Source: an uncultured Prevotellaceae bacterium (GTDB lineage: Bacteria; Bacteroidota; Bacteroidia; Bacteroidales; Muribaculaceae). Taken from it: a stretch of DNA of 64,000 nt. The notes beneath the pieces are model-generated. The model saw nothing but the letters and a program-made list of their open reading frames with translations, ran no database searches and was not told the origin of the DNA. Positions 44,804 through 53,053 of this stretch are shown piece after piece (position 1 is the first letter of the stretch; each line of letters starts with the position of its first letter). The stretch is taken from assembly GCA_900318645.1 (NCBI GenBank), contig ONLH01000008.1, positions 62,001 to 126,000 of the forward strand, written 5' to 3'. A program made the position numbers and the translations under genes.

Positions 44804-46261
44804 ATGACCGAACGCAAATATCCTCACCCTCTCGTTGCGATAATACCTGTGGTTGTCTTGATAGGTATGCTGAGCATCGTCATCATGCTGTTTGGCAGTG
44901 ACGCATTGAGTGGTGGTAGTCAGATAGCCCTGTTGTTAGGAGTCGCCGTGTGTGTGCTGATTTCCATGACATGTTACCATACGCCATGGAAAACCTTTGA
45001 GCATCAGATGACCAAGACCATCGGTGACGTGTCTATTACTCTGCTTATTTTGTTGTCGGTGGGTATGCTTGCTGGGTCGTGGATGATCAGTGGTGTAGTA
45101 CCGACACTGATTTATTATGGTGTACAGATTTTGTCACCCAGTTTTTTCCTTGTTAGTGCGTGCGTCATTTGTGCATTGGTATCATTGTTATCAGGCAGTT
45201 CGTGGACCACTGTTGCCACTATCGGTGTCGCATTGCTTGGAATTGGCCAGGCCTTGGGTATCTCAGAGGCTTGGACAGCGGGCGCTATCATCTCGGGATC
45301 ATATTTTGGAGACAAGATGTCTCCCTTAAGCGATACAACAATTCTAGCCTCATCGTCGGTGAGAGTGGACATTTTTGAGCACATCCGTTACATGGTATTG
45401 ACGACGACACCTTCCATTCTTATCACATTGGTCATCTTCCTTGTCGCTGGATTGGGACATGGCAGTGAAGGTGCACTTCACGTTGAGCAATACACCGAAG
45501 GCCTCTCTGCCACTTTCAACATCTCGTTGTGGACGTTGCTGGTGCCATTGATTACTGGAATCCTTATTGCTCGTAAGGTGCCTTCGCTGGTCGTTTTGTT
45601 TGTCTCTTCAATCATTGCTGGCATCACTGCGATTATCTTGCAACCCCACATCCTGTGTCAGATTGCCGATGATCCCTCGCTTAGCACGCCAGCCGCTATT
45701 TTCAAGGGTTTGGCGATGACTTACTATGGGTCCACTGCAGTGCAGACGGGTTTTGATGCCCTTAACGACTTGGTGTCAACTGGAGGTATGGCAGGAATGT
45801 TGAACACCATTTGGCTTATCCTGTGTGCATTGTGCTTTGGCTCTGTCATGGTTGCTAGTGGAATGATCCAGAGTATTACGGGTGTCATTGTCAAGTGGGT
45901 ACGTACAAGATTGAGTCTGGTCACCTCGACCGTGGGAACAGGTCTTTTCCTCAATCTTACCACCGGAGACCAGTTCATCAGCATCGTGTTGACTGCCGAC
46001 ATGTTCCGTGATGTTTATAAGAAGGAGGGCTATGAAGGACGACTGTTGAGCCGAACTACCGAGGATGCTGCTACGGTGACATCAGTGCTAGTTCCTTGGA
46101 ATACCTGCGGCATGACTCAGGCGACAGTATTAGGAGTCCCCACCCTCACCTACCTACCCTATTGTTTCTTCAATATCCTCAGCCCGCTTACAACGATTGT
46201 TGTTGCCGCAATAGGCTGGAAGATCAAGCGGCACCAGGAGGCAAAAGAAAGCACACCCTGA
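44804..46261 (+). CDS. nhaC: Na+/H+ antiporter, NhaC family
   Basis: A 485-residue inner-membrane antiporter of about 11-12 transmembrane segments. It begins PHPLVAIIPVVVLIGMLSIVIMLFG. Family signatures are the MLAGSWMISGVVPTLIYYG region, ALVSLLSGSSWTTVATIGVALLG, GAIISGSYFGDKMSPLSDTTILASS with the conserved GDKMSPLSDTT core, and ATVTSVLVPWNTCGMTQATVLGV near the end. It exchanges sodium for protons and helps pH and salt homeostasis. It is monocistronic, with its terminator overlapping the last codons and convergent with the SUMF1 cluster. Confidence 0.92.
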   Translation: MTERKYPHPLVAIIPVVVLIGMLSIVIMLFGSDALSGGSQIALLLGVAVCVLISMTCYHTPWKTFEHQMTKTIGDVSITLLILLSVGMLAGSWMISGVVPTLIYYGVQILSPSFFLVSACVICALVSLLSGSSWTTVATIGVALLGIGQALGISEAWTAGAIISGSYFGDKMSPLSDTTILASSSVRVDIFEHIRYMVLTTTPSILITLVIFLVAGLGHGSEGALHVEQYTEGLSATFNISLWTLLVPLITGILIARKVPSLVVLFVSSIIAGITAIILQPHILCQIADDPSLSTPAAIFKGLAMTYYGSTAVQTGFDALNDLVSTGGMAGMLNTIWLILCALCFGSVMVASGMIQSITGVIVKWVRTRLSLVTSTVGTGLFLNLTTGDQFISIVLTADMFRDVYKKEGYEGRLLSRTTEDAATVTSVLVPWNTCGMTQATVLGVPTLTYLPYCFFNILSPLTTIVVAAIGWKIKRHQEAKESTP

Positions 46262-46282
46262 TTGTGACAGAATGTGCTTTTT
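46248..46282. terminator. nhaC terminator, probably bidirectional
   Basis: AAAGCACA (46248-46255) pairs with TGTGCTTT (46273-46280), with T-rich tails on both strands. The left arm lies in the last codons of nhaC. Confidence 0.6.
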
Positions 46283-46316
46283 GATGTTAATTTGAACCTG
46301 TGTTAAACGGTGATGG

Positions 46317-47660
46317 TTACATTGCTAGGCGCAAGCCGTATCTTGCCTTATGAGGGTTAGCGTAATAGATCTGGAAAACACAGCACATGCTGGCGTCCTG
46401 ACCATAGCTTCCACCTCTGATGGTTCGTCCCATGGGATTTCCACTCCTGCTGTTTTTCTGCTCTTCCAGGGGCCCTTTGGGATTAACGAGAGGCGGAGTG
46501 TTCTCGTTGGCATCCGGCCAGTTATACCAGTCTTCACACCACTCGCAGGCACTACCCGTCATATCATAGATACCTAATTCGTTGGGCGCTTTTGTACCGA
46601 CTTCATGCCATTCACCTTCATAGTTCTCATAGTACCATGCTACCTCATCGATATTGTTGCCACCGGAAAAGACATAGCCATTGGACTTGTTTCCTCCTCG
46701 AGCGGCATATTCCCATTCAGCATCGGTGGGGAGGCGGAATTTCTTACCAGTGAGTTTATTCAATTTATCAATGAACTGCTGGCAATCATACCAAGTCGCT
46801 TCATCATAGGGGCGATTGTGGTAATAATCGACGATGCTGTCTTCCATCACAGCATACCACAAGTCCCAAGTCACCTCATGCATTCCGATGTGATAATTAG
46901 ACAATGACACCCTGTGAGCAGGCGGCACACCAGTCACATTGACATCAATGACTGAATCAAGATTCTCGGGAATCTCATACCTTGTATAAGTTCCGCCTGG
47001 AACAAAGACCATAATAAATGTGACTCCATTGACGGTAATCGTATCATTCAGGAACTTCTGTGCATTGGTGGGGTCTTCAACAAGTACCGACACCTCGGGC
47101 TGAGTGTCTTCGGGCGGCAGTTCGGGAGCGACAGGCGGAGCAAGAACCTCATCGATAGAATAAGTTCCAGTGGCAGGAGCGTCATCCTCACCTTCATCCT
47201 CCCCATCATCAGTCACTTCTTCACCATATTCAGATGCTTCATCGAGCTCGAAATAGAAGAAATCACCCTCTTCAACAACTTTGATTGAAGTGTTATAAGT
47301 GGCATAGCCGTCGGCAGTAATACGCACCTTGTGGCTGCCAACAGTCAATGTGAAAATTTCATCAATATCAGTGGGCTGTTTTCCATCAATTGCGATAAAA
47401 ACAGGAACATCTTCCACATTACAACTGAAGGTTACCTCAACAGCCGACTGAGGCCTGGAATACGGTCTCGGGTTGGGCCTTGGCTTTGGATTAGGCTTCG
47501 GCTTGGGATTAGGCCTTGGCCTAGGATTCGATCTAGGCCTAGGAGTCGGTTTTGTCGGACTGTCAATAGGAGGTTTAGGTACGTTACTCACCTGTGCAAT
47601 GACTGTTTGCACAGGCAATAATAACATAAAAGACAGCAATATCACTAAATATCTCTTCAT
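46317..47660 (-). CDS. secreted PEGA/SUMF1 protein with Pro-Arg-Asn-rich stalk
   Basis: A 447-residue exported protein. Signal peptide MKRYLVILLSFMLLLPVQTVIA, then a low-complexity stalk of PRPNPKPKPNPKPRPNPRP repeats (about 35-70), a PEGA-like domain (about 75-135, VPVFIAIDGKQPTDIDEIF then VGSHKVRITADGY), an acidic linker, and a SUMF1 domain from about 205 (TFIMVFVPGGTY, MHEVTWDLWYAVM, FRLPTDAEWEYAARGG, MTGSACEWCEDWY, RTIRGGSYGQ). Its start overlaps the stop of the preceding SUMF1 gene by ATGA, so the two are coupled. It is the last gene of the nine-gene signalling cluster. SUMF1 domains of this type usually act as binding modules rather than sulfatase activators. Stalk length suggests wall or outer-membrane attachment. 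Confidence 0.8.
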   Translation of the reverse strand: MKRYLVILLSFMLLLPVQTVIAQVSNVPKPPIDSPTKPTPRPRSNPRPRPNPKPKPNPKPRPNPRPYSRPQSAVEVTFSCNVEDVPVFIAIDGKQPTDIDEIFTLTVGSHKVRITADGYATYNTSIKVVEEGDFFYFELDEASEYGEEVTDDGEDEGEDDAPATGTYSIDEVLAPPVAPELPPEDTQPEVSVLVEDPTNAQKFLNDTITVNGVTFIMVFVPGGTYTRYEIPENLDSVIDVNVTGVPPAHRVSLSNYHIGMHEVTWDLWYAVMEDSIVDYYHNRPYDEATWYDCQQFIDKLNKLTGKKFRLPTDAEWEYAARGGNKSNGYVFSGGNNIDEVAWYYENYEGEWHEVGTKAPNELGIYDMTGSACEWCEDWYNWPDANENTPPLVNPKGPLEEQKNSRSGNPMGRTIRGGSYGQDASMCCVFQIYYANPHKARYGLRLAM

Positions 47661-48823
47661 TTCGAATTATGTTTTGTTTTCAAAGTTTTTGCCACCAATC
47701 TCAACCCGATGTATTCACTGACATCTTCAGGAGGAACGGGAAAGCGATAAGTGACAGTGCAATGGCTGGGCTCACTCTCCCAGTATCCACCCCTCGCAAC
47801 ACGGTATTCACCTTTCAGTGCACCAGAAGAATTTTTCTGTCGGCCAGCAGTATAAGGTCCATGCCAATCAGAGCACCACTCCATTACATTGCCGGACATA
47901 TCATATAGCCCCAGTTCATTGGGCTGTTTATCACCAACCTCATGAGGAGCAGAGATATCAATTCCACACCAAGCGACATCGTCAATGCTGTCGCTGCCAG
48001 CATACATGAAACCTTTAGCCATGTTGCCACCTCGTGCGGCATACTCCCACTCGGCCTCGGTAGGTAGACGGAACTTTATTCCCGAAATATCATTCAGGCG
48101 AGAGATAAATAATTGGCAATCATCCCATGAAACTGAATGGACTGGTATCATGTCGCCGATGTGGATGCTGGGGTTGCCCCCCATGACGTCCACCCATAAT
48201 TGTTGTGTCACCTCATATTTGGAAATGTAATATGATGGCAATATTACTTCATGAGCCGGTTTCTCGTCATACTCAGCATCAAGCCCTTTAGAGCCCATCG
48301 TGAAGTCCCCACCATGAACAAAGACCATTTCATCCACCAAATCCAGCACTGACTGCAGCATTTTCTTTGTCATTGTGAAATTAAATGACCTATTGGATGC
48401 TGTCACATTAAAATTACCCACAAACTCCTCATATCCACCGGCAACCAATTGTATAATGTGAGGACCTGTCTTGAGATTATAGGAGGTGCCCGAAACGCCT
48501 AAATAGGAGTTGTCGATATACACGTCGGCTGCTTCGGCATTGCAATTGATTGTTACTGAAACTACCGAAGAAGAATTACTCGACGTGCTAGCAGTACCAC
48601 TATTGACTGTGTGCCTGAGCTTGGAGTCGGTTCTGGTTGACGAAGCGTGATGAGTTGACTTGGTTGTCTTACTGCTGTTCTTTCCAGCGGTCTTTTTGAC
48701 CTTGGTCGTGGTCGGTTTGGTTGGTTGTTTCGGCTTGTTCACTTGGCCAACCTGACCAAATGCAGACAAAGCCGAGATAACCAGCATCACAGACGTCACT
48801 AATATGCAGTAAAACTTCCTCAT
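47657..48823 (-). CDS. secreted PEGA-like/SUMF1 protein
   Basis: A 388-residue exported protein: signal peptide MRKFYCILVTSVMLVISALSAFG, a Lys/Thr/Ser-rich linker (about 28-85), a PEGA-like domain (about 88-152, VSVTINCNAEAADVYIDNSYLG) and a SUMF1 domain (about 165-385) with MVFVHGGDFTMGSKG, FRLPTEAEWEYAARGG, DMSGNVMEWCSDWH and RVARGGYWE. It resembles its downstream neighbour at the C-terminus but has a different linker, so the pair probably arose by an older duplication. The kinase gene ends 42 bp upstream. In other bacteria SUMF1 proteins are frequently next to caspase or kinase genes, as here. Confidence 0.8.
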   Translation of the reverse strand: MRKFYCILVTSVMLVISALSAFGQVGQVNKPKQPTKPTTTKVKKTAGKNSSKTTKSTHHASSTRTDSKLRHTVNSGTASTSSNSSSVVSVTINCNAEAADVYIDNSYLGVSGTSYNLKTGPHIIQLVAGGYEEFVGNFNVTASNRSFNFTMTKKMLQSVLDLVDEMVFVHGGDFTMGSKGLDAEYDEKPAHEVILPSYYISKYEVTQQLWVDVMGGNPSIHIGDMIPVHSVSWDDCQLFISRLNDISGIKFRLPTEAEWEYAARGGNMAKGFMYAGSDSIDDVAWCGIDISAPHEVGDKQPNELGLYDMSGNVMEWCSDWHGPYTAGRQKNSSGALKGEYRVARGGYWESEPSHCTVTYRFPVPPEDVSEYIGLRLVAKTLKTKHNSK

Positions 48824-48865
48824 TTTATCTCCTTAAGGAATAATGCTATGAATCGAGTATCTGTT

Positions 48866-50389
48866 TTAATCAATACGTTTTCCGCTTTTACTATACATCG
48901 CACCCTTCTTCATGTTGGGCTGACCATTGGTGAAGAATCCTACAAAATAGGATCCGTCATCTTTCCATGTGAAGCGACCGTAATGTAATTGATTGTTACG
49001 GAAAGTGCCTACAAAGGTATTACCGTCAGCATAGTAGATGTGGATGCTGTCACCATCTACATTGCCATTCTCAAAGTTTCCTTCAAGCTTTTGTCCATCG
49101 GCAGTGAATACTGCGACACCCTTGCCGTCGGGGATTCCGTTTTTATTCACTTCACCAGAATAACTGCACTCACCAAGTGGAATCGTCAGGACTGAATCAA
49201 CCACATTCTTAACAACTAGTGAGTCAACGGTTTCAGCTTGCTTGTCTTCGCTGAAACCATGATTGAACATGAAATAGAAGCCCACAGCAAGCAACAGTCC
49301 GACACATGCAGCAATGACTATCGCCTTCTTGGTTTTCTTGGCATTCTCAGTGCTCGTTTCAGAATCCTCTGAATCATCGTCGCTGACGGTAGCTGAATTT
49401 TGCTGGGTATCCATAGCTTGTTGTGCTGAAGCCGCCTTCCTCTGGTGGAGGATTGTGGATTCCACATCATGGTCAGTGCTCATAGCCTTAGACAAGAAGT
49501 CGGTGATTTCCTTAACCGATGCAGGTCGCTCCTTTCTATTGGTCTTCATCAACCATAACAACAGCTCTCGCATCTTGTCACTTGTGTTGAAAGGCAGTGG
49601 CAAGGAAAGATGCTTGTCGGGGGTACGGTCATCATTGATATCACTGGGCATGGGAGGACGTTGGTTGGAAAGCACATTGTAGATTGTGGCTCCAAGAGCA
49701 TAGAAATCGGTCCAAGGTCCCAATTTCTCATAACTTTTCTCCATCTGCTCAATGGGCGCGAAACCGTTAGTATAGGTCACTGATGAAGTTGACAAAGCTC
49801 CACCAGTCTTGCTGTTGAACTGTTTGCTGGCGCCGAAGTCAATGAGCTTCACAGTGCCTTTCTGATCCACCATCACATTGGCGGGCTTCAGATCAAGATG
49901 CCAAATTCCCTGGGAATGTACTTCCTGCAATGCGTCAAGGACCTGCTCAAGGATTTTGAGCGACTCGTTCTCGCTGATGGGTTGCCCCGTGCGTTTGAGC
50001 CTCTCTTTCAGGTTCTCGCCATTGATATAGTCCATGACGTAGTAGGCCGTACCGTTCTCATCAAACAAGTCATACACCCTGACAATGTGAGGATTGTTGA
50101 GGCGGCGCAGACGACGAGCCTCTTTCTTGAATTTTTCAAGTTGCTCGTTAAATTCAATCACCTTCTCATTGTTGCTCACGCTGACGGTAGTATTGTTGCC
50201 GTCACGCTCATTCACCCCCTTCATGAAAAACTCCTTAATAGCGTATTTCTCATTGAAGTTGATGTGTGTTGCTACATAGGTATTGCCAAAACCACCGCTT
50301 GAAAGGTAGCTGTCGATGCGATAAGTGCCATGCAAGATGGTTCCCACCTTGAGCATCGACTCCATATTGATATTTTCTTGATTAGGCAT
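48866..50389 (-). CDS. membrane Ser/Thr protein kinase with MORN-like repeats
   Basis: A 507-residue Hanks-type kinase. The cytoplasmic catalytic domain (about 17-285) has a glycine loop YLSSGGFGNTYVA, catalytic lysine K52 in YAIKEFF, WHLDLKPANVMV with Asp166, and LIDFGASK with Asp184. The HxD motif has leucine in place of arginine, so it is a non-RD kinase. A Ser/Thr-rich linker leads to a membrane helix (about 348-368, AIVIAACVGLLLAVGFYFMF). The C-terminal outer part has three MORN-like repeats (YSGEVNKNGIPDGKG, LEGNFENGNVDGDS, FVGTFRNNQLHYGRF). Location implies that it senses something outside and phosphorylates cytoplasmic targets such as the FHA proteins. It is 26 bp after the PP2C gene and 42 bp before the SUMF1 pair. 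Confidence 0.9.
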   Translation of the reverse strand: MPNQENINMESMLKVGTILHGTYRIDSYLSSGGFGNTYVATHINFNEKYAIKEFFMKGVNERDGNNTTVSVSNNEKVIEFNEQLEKFKKEARRLRRLNNPHIVRVYDLFDENGTAYYVMDYINGENLKERLKRTGQPISENESLKILEQVLDALQEVHSQGIWHLDLKPANVMVDQKGTVKLIDFGASKQFNSKTGGALSTSSVTYTNGFAPIEQMEKSYEKLGPWTDFYALGATIYNVLSNQRPPMPSDINDDRTPDKHLSLPLPFNTSDKMRELLLWLMKTNRKERPASVKEITDFLSKAMSTDHDVESTILHQRKAASAQQAMDTQQNSATVSDDDSEDSETSTENAKKTKKAIVIAACVGLLLAVGFYFMFNHGFSEDKQAETVDSLVVKNVVDSVLTIPLGECSYSGEVNKNGIPDGKGVAVFTADGQKLEGNFENGNVDGDSIHIYYADGNTFVGTFRNNQLHYGRFTWKDDGSYFVGFFTNGQPNMKKGAMYSKSGKRID

Positions 50390-50415
50390 ATATTGTATTG
50401 TATTCTTTTTCGTCG

Positions 50416-51702
50416 TTATTCAATCTTGGACTTCGGTTCATCGGCATCAGCACTTTCTTTGGCAGCATGATGGCGTTTTTTGGATTCATTGATAGAATCC
50501 TTTAAACGATCCATAGTGCTCGCCTGTGAAGCGCTACGAGCAGTAGCTTCTTTTTCCACAGCACTGCGGCGAGTGTCCTCTTTATGATTGATTGTGGGTT
50601 TCACCGGTTTTACCGGCTCCACATGCTGGATTGAAGTGTTTTCGATTGCAGGAGCCACATCGTTAGGGCTTACCTTCTCATGACGTCCACCCCAACCATA
50701 TAAAGCGAGCCAAGCAGCAGCTGCAACGATAGCCGCTATCAGTAAAGCCCACCAGAACCAGTTTGACTGTTTCCTTTTATGCCTGACTTCCGGTTCAGGT
50801 TGAGGCGTCGATGAAGAGGCGACTACGGTTGAATCGTTGTCTTCTTCTTGAATGGTAGTAGTATTACTGTTTATCGGTTTCATGTTCAGCACATTAAAAC
50901 GTGCTGTGCTCTCTTCATTCACAGTAACCAGCTCATCCTCGGGTTCTAACGTGACAGACTCGACATGAATGATGTAAGCACTGTGATTGTCTTGATTTGC
51001 CGACGTGTCTGAGATGAGTTTTTTCCTTTTTTTCTCATCGTCGCCACGACTGGAGAACAGTTTGAGGATGTCGTCGTCATCCATGCGTTCTACCATACCG
51101 TCACTGCACATGAAGAAGTAATCGCCAGGCTTCACATCGGTGATGTGGATAATGTCAGGTTTTACTCGGTTATCCTCACCGGGCTGGACAGCGCGAGTGA
51201 TTACATTCTTCTGCACTGAAGTCTTCATCTCGCCATAAGTAATCTCTCCGCTCTGGTAGAGATCAAATACCAGCGAATGGTCACGACTGACATAGAGCAG
51301 TTTCTTGCCAGGCCTGAGGTGATAAATGCGGCTGTCTCCGATGTGAGCCGCTGTCACACCACCACGATGGAAATACAGGAGCGTAAGGGTCGTGCCCATC
51401 TTCTTGTAACTCCCGTTATCTGCTGCATCCAGTTTGTTGTATGCCTCTTCGAGTGCAGCAGCAATTACTGAATCTTGCAGGACACGATTGCCCGAGGCAT
51501 GGGTGTTGAAGTAATCGGCAAGCGCATCGGCAAACGTCTGGCTTGCGACTTCACCGTTATCATGCCCACCCATTCCATCACAGACAATGAACAAGCAATC
51601 ATTTGCTGTTGCTTTACCGTATGCAGGGTAGATATAGTCTTCCTGATTATCACGGTTTCCTAGTTCCTGGATGGCCAGTGGTGGATATATCTTTATTCTC
51701 AT
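50416..51702 (-). CDS. PP2C-type Ser/Thr phosphatase, membrane-anchored
   Basis: A 428-residue protein. Residues 1 to about 255 are a PP2C domain: RDNQEDYIY, IVCDGMGGHDNGE (metal ligand Asp42), AHIGDSRIYHL, RDHSLVFD, GDYFFMCSDGMVERMDD and a late QDNHSAYIIHV. All metal-binding residues of the family are visible. A Ser/Thr-rich linker precedes one membrane helix (about 318-337, WFWWALLIAAIVAAAAW), and a polar C-terminal tail follows. It would remove phosphate from proteins labelled by the kinase encoded 26 bp downstream; this pairing is the usual arrangement. It begins 12 bp after the FHA gene. Confidence 0.9.
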   Translation of the reverse strand: MRIKIYPPLAIQELGNRDNQEDYIYPAYGKATANDCLFIVCDGMGGHDNGEVASQTFADALADYFNTHASGNRVLQDSVIAAALEEAYNKLDAADNGSYKKMGTTLTLLYFHRGGVTAAHIGDSRIYHLRPGKKLLYVSRDHSLVFDLYQSGEITYGEMKTSVQKNVITRAVQPGEDNRVKPDIIHITDVKPGDYFFMCSDGMVERMDDDDILKLFSSRGDDEKKRKKLISDTSANQDNHSAYIIHVESVTLEPEDELVTVNEESTARFNVLNMKPINSNTTTIQEEDNDSTVVASSSTPQPEPEVRHKRKQSNWFWWALLIAAIVAAAAWLALYGWGGRHEKVSPNDVAPAIENTSIQHVEPVKPVKPTINHKEDTRRSAVEKEATARSASQASTMDRLKDSINESKKRHHAAKESADADEPKSKIE

Positions 51703-51714
51703 CTTGCTATTGTG

Positions 51715-52242
51715 TTATTTGGTGTGAAAGGATAGTGATGTGCTACCCATTTCAATGGTGTCGTCATCGTGCAACACGATAGCATCATCATGCTCAAGAA
51801 GCAAGCCATTGACCTTGGTGGTATTCTTGTTCTTGAAGTTGGAAATATCTATCTTGAGGCTGCCATTAGGTAAACGGCGGACATTGATGACTGCATGTTC
51901 ACGGCTCATGAACAGGTCATCGGTGTCGATCTGTACATCGGCAATGGAGGTTGATGCAAGGCGTCCGACGGTATTGCTGCCGATGGCGAGATCATACTGT
52001 TTGCCCTCGTGCAAGAGGTAACACGACTGCAGGATGTCGTCTCCACACATCTGGGTGGACTGGCTCCCTTCCTTTCCGTCTAATTGTGTTTCACCGTCTT
52101 CGGGTTTAAGCTTATAGAAAGGTACAACGATTCGCTTGCCGCATTTTGGACAAGCGAAGCGCTTCTCGGGTTCGTCTTTGGAGTTAGTCACTCTCAATAC
52201 TACCTCGCATCCAGGACATTTGATATTAATTGTTTGTGGCAT
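51715..52242 (-). CDS. FHA-domain protein with N-terminal zinc ribbon
   Basis: A 175-residue cytoplasmic protein. An N-terminal zinc ribbon uses CPGC (Cys9, Cys12) and CPKC (Cys31, Cys34). A linker leads to an FHA domain (about 85-172) that binds phosphothreonine peptides: NTVGR, the core SREHAVI, and NTTKVNGLLLEHDDAIVLHDDDTIEMG. It therefore probably reads marks written by the kinase two genes away. Its first 17 bp overlap the end of the caspase gene, which indicates tight coupling. No output domain is apparent, so it likely acts as an adaptor. Confidence 0.88.
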   Translation of the reverse strand: MPQTINIKCPGCEVVLRVTNSKDEPEKRFACPKCGKRIVVPFYKLKPEDGETQLDGKEGSQSTQMCGDDILQSCYLLHEGKQYDLAIGSNTVGRLASTSIADVQIDTDDLFMSREHAVINVRRLPNGSLKIDISNFKNKNTTKVNGLLLEHDDAIVLHDDDTIEMGSTSLSFHTK

Positions 52243-53023
52243 CTTCTATTTCCTGATTGGTCTTGTTACTTTTTTTATCTTTTTTGTTCTGCCAGATAAT
52301 GATAGGTCTGTCACCATCAAATCGGCCCCACATCACAGGATGTTGCCGTTCCTTGAATAGTCCATCATTACTGACCCCTTTGTGCACAAATTCATACAAC
52401 TCCTTGGGAGTGATCTTGCTGTCGGTATTGGTGTCGGCACCTCCTCGCAATCCTCGTTCAACATACATGGTAAACAAACTGTTGCTATATCCGGTCTCGA
52501 ACGATTCCTCTTGATTGCGGGACGACAGGAACAGGATGACATCTTCATTGCCAAAGGCCTTGTGCCAAACGGAGTCGGTGCGCATGATACCGGAATAACA
52601 GGCATCGACAATCACCATCTTGGTTTTGGCCTTGCATTTTTTCAAGACCTCAACGATAGCATGATTGTCCAGCACTTTATCATAGCACAGCAATCCGTCT
52701 TCGGTTCCATGCCCACTGAAGTAAAAGACAACCATGTCGTCACTCTTGGCCGTATAGAAGCGATATTTCATCGTCCTCAACACGGCATCGAGTGTGGCGG
52801 CGCTATCGGTGAGAACCGAAGTGCTGAAACCATTGGCAGCAAAAACTTTCTTCATGACCTTGGCGTCATTGGCACTGACATGCAGAGACTTGACGCGATA
52901 ACGTCCCACCTTGTTAGGATAAGTGTCCAATCCCACACACAAAACGTAGTTGCGGGCTGTAGCGCCTTGACTCATCATGGCGATGAGCAGGATCAGGAGC
53001 AGTTTGTGAATGAGACGTCGCAT
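52226..53023 (-). CDS. exported caspase-like protease (metacaspase family)
   Basis: A 265-residue protein with a signal peptide (MRRLIHKLLLILLIAMMSQGATA), so it acts in the periplasm or beyond. The caspase/C14 fold is clear: LCVGLDTYPN at strand 1, VVFYFSGHGTEDG with catalytic His105, and MVIVDACYSG with catalytic Cys142. Near the C-terminus an EF-hand-like loop DTNTDSKITPKE (197-208) could bind calcium, as many metacaspases need calcium. There is no prodomain or fused sensor. It overlaps the FHA gene by 17 bp and follows the acidic protein gene by 30 bp. Its substrate is unknown; the neighbouring acidic or SUMF1 proteins are candidates by position only. Confidence 0.87.
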   Translation of the reverse strand: MRRLIHKLLLILLIAMMSQGATARNYVLCVGLDTYPNKVGRYRVKSLHVSANDAKVMKKVFAANGFSTSVLTDSAATLDAVLRTMKYRFYTAKSDDMVVFYFSGHGTEDGLLCYDKVLDNHAIVEVLKKCKAKTKMVIVDACYSGIMRTDSVWHKAFGNEDVILFLSSRNQEESFETGYSNSLFTMYVERGLRGGADTNTDSKITPKELYEFVHKGVSNDGLFKERQHPVMWGRFDGDRPIIIWQNKKDKKSNKTNQEIEDATNN

Positions 53024-53053
53024 GGTTTCAAGGTCTATTAACTATTGAAAAAA

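Noticed and set aside
46317..48823. Diversity-generating retroelement with SUMF1 targets
   Set aside because: No reverse transcriptase gene or repeated template/variable pair is seen.
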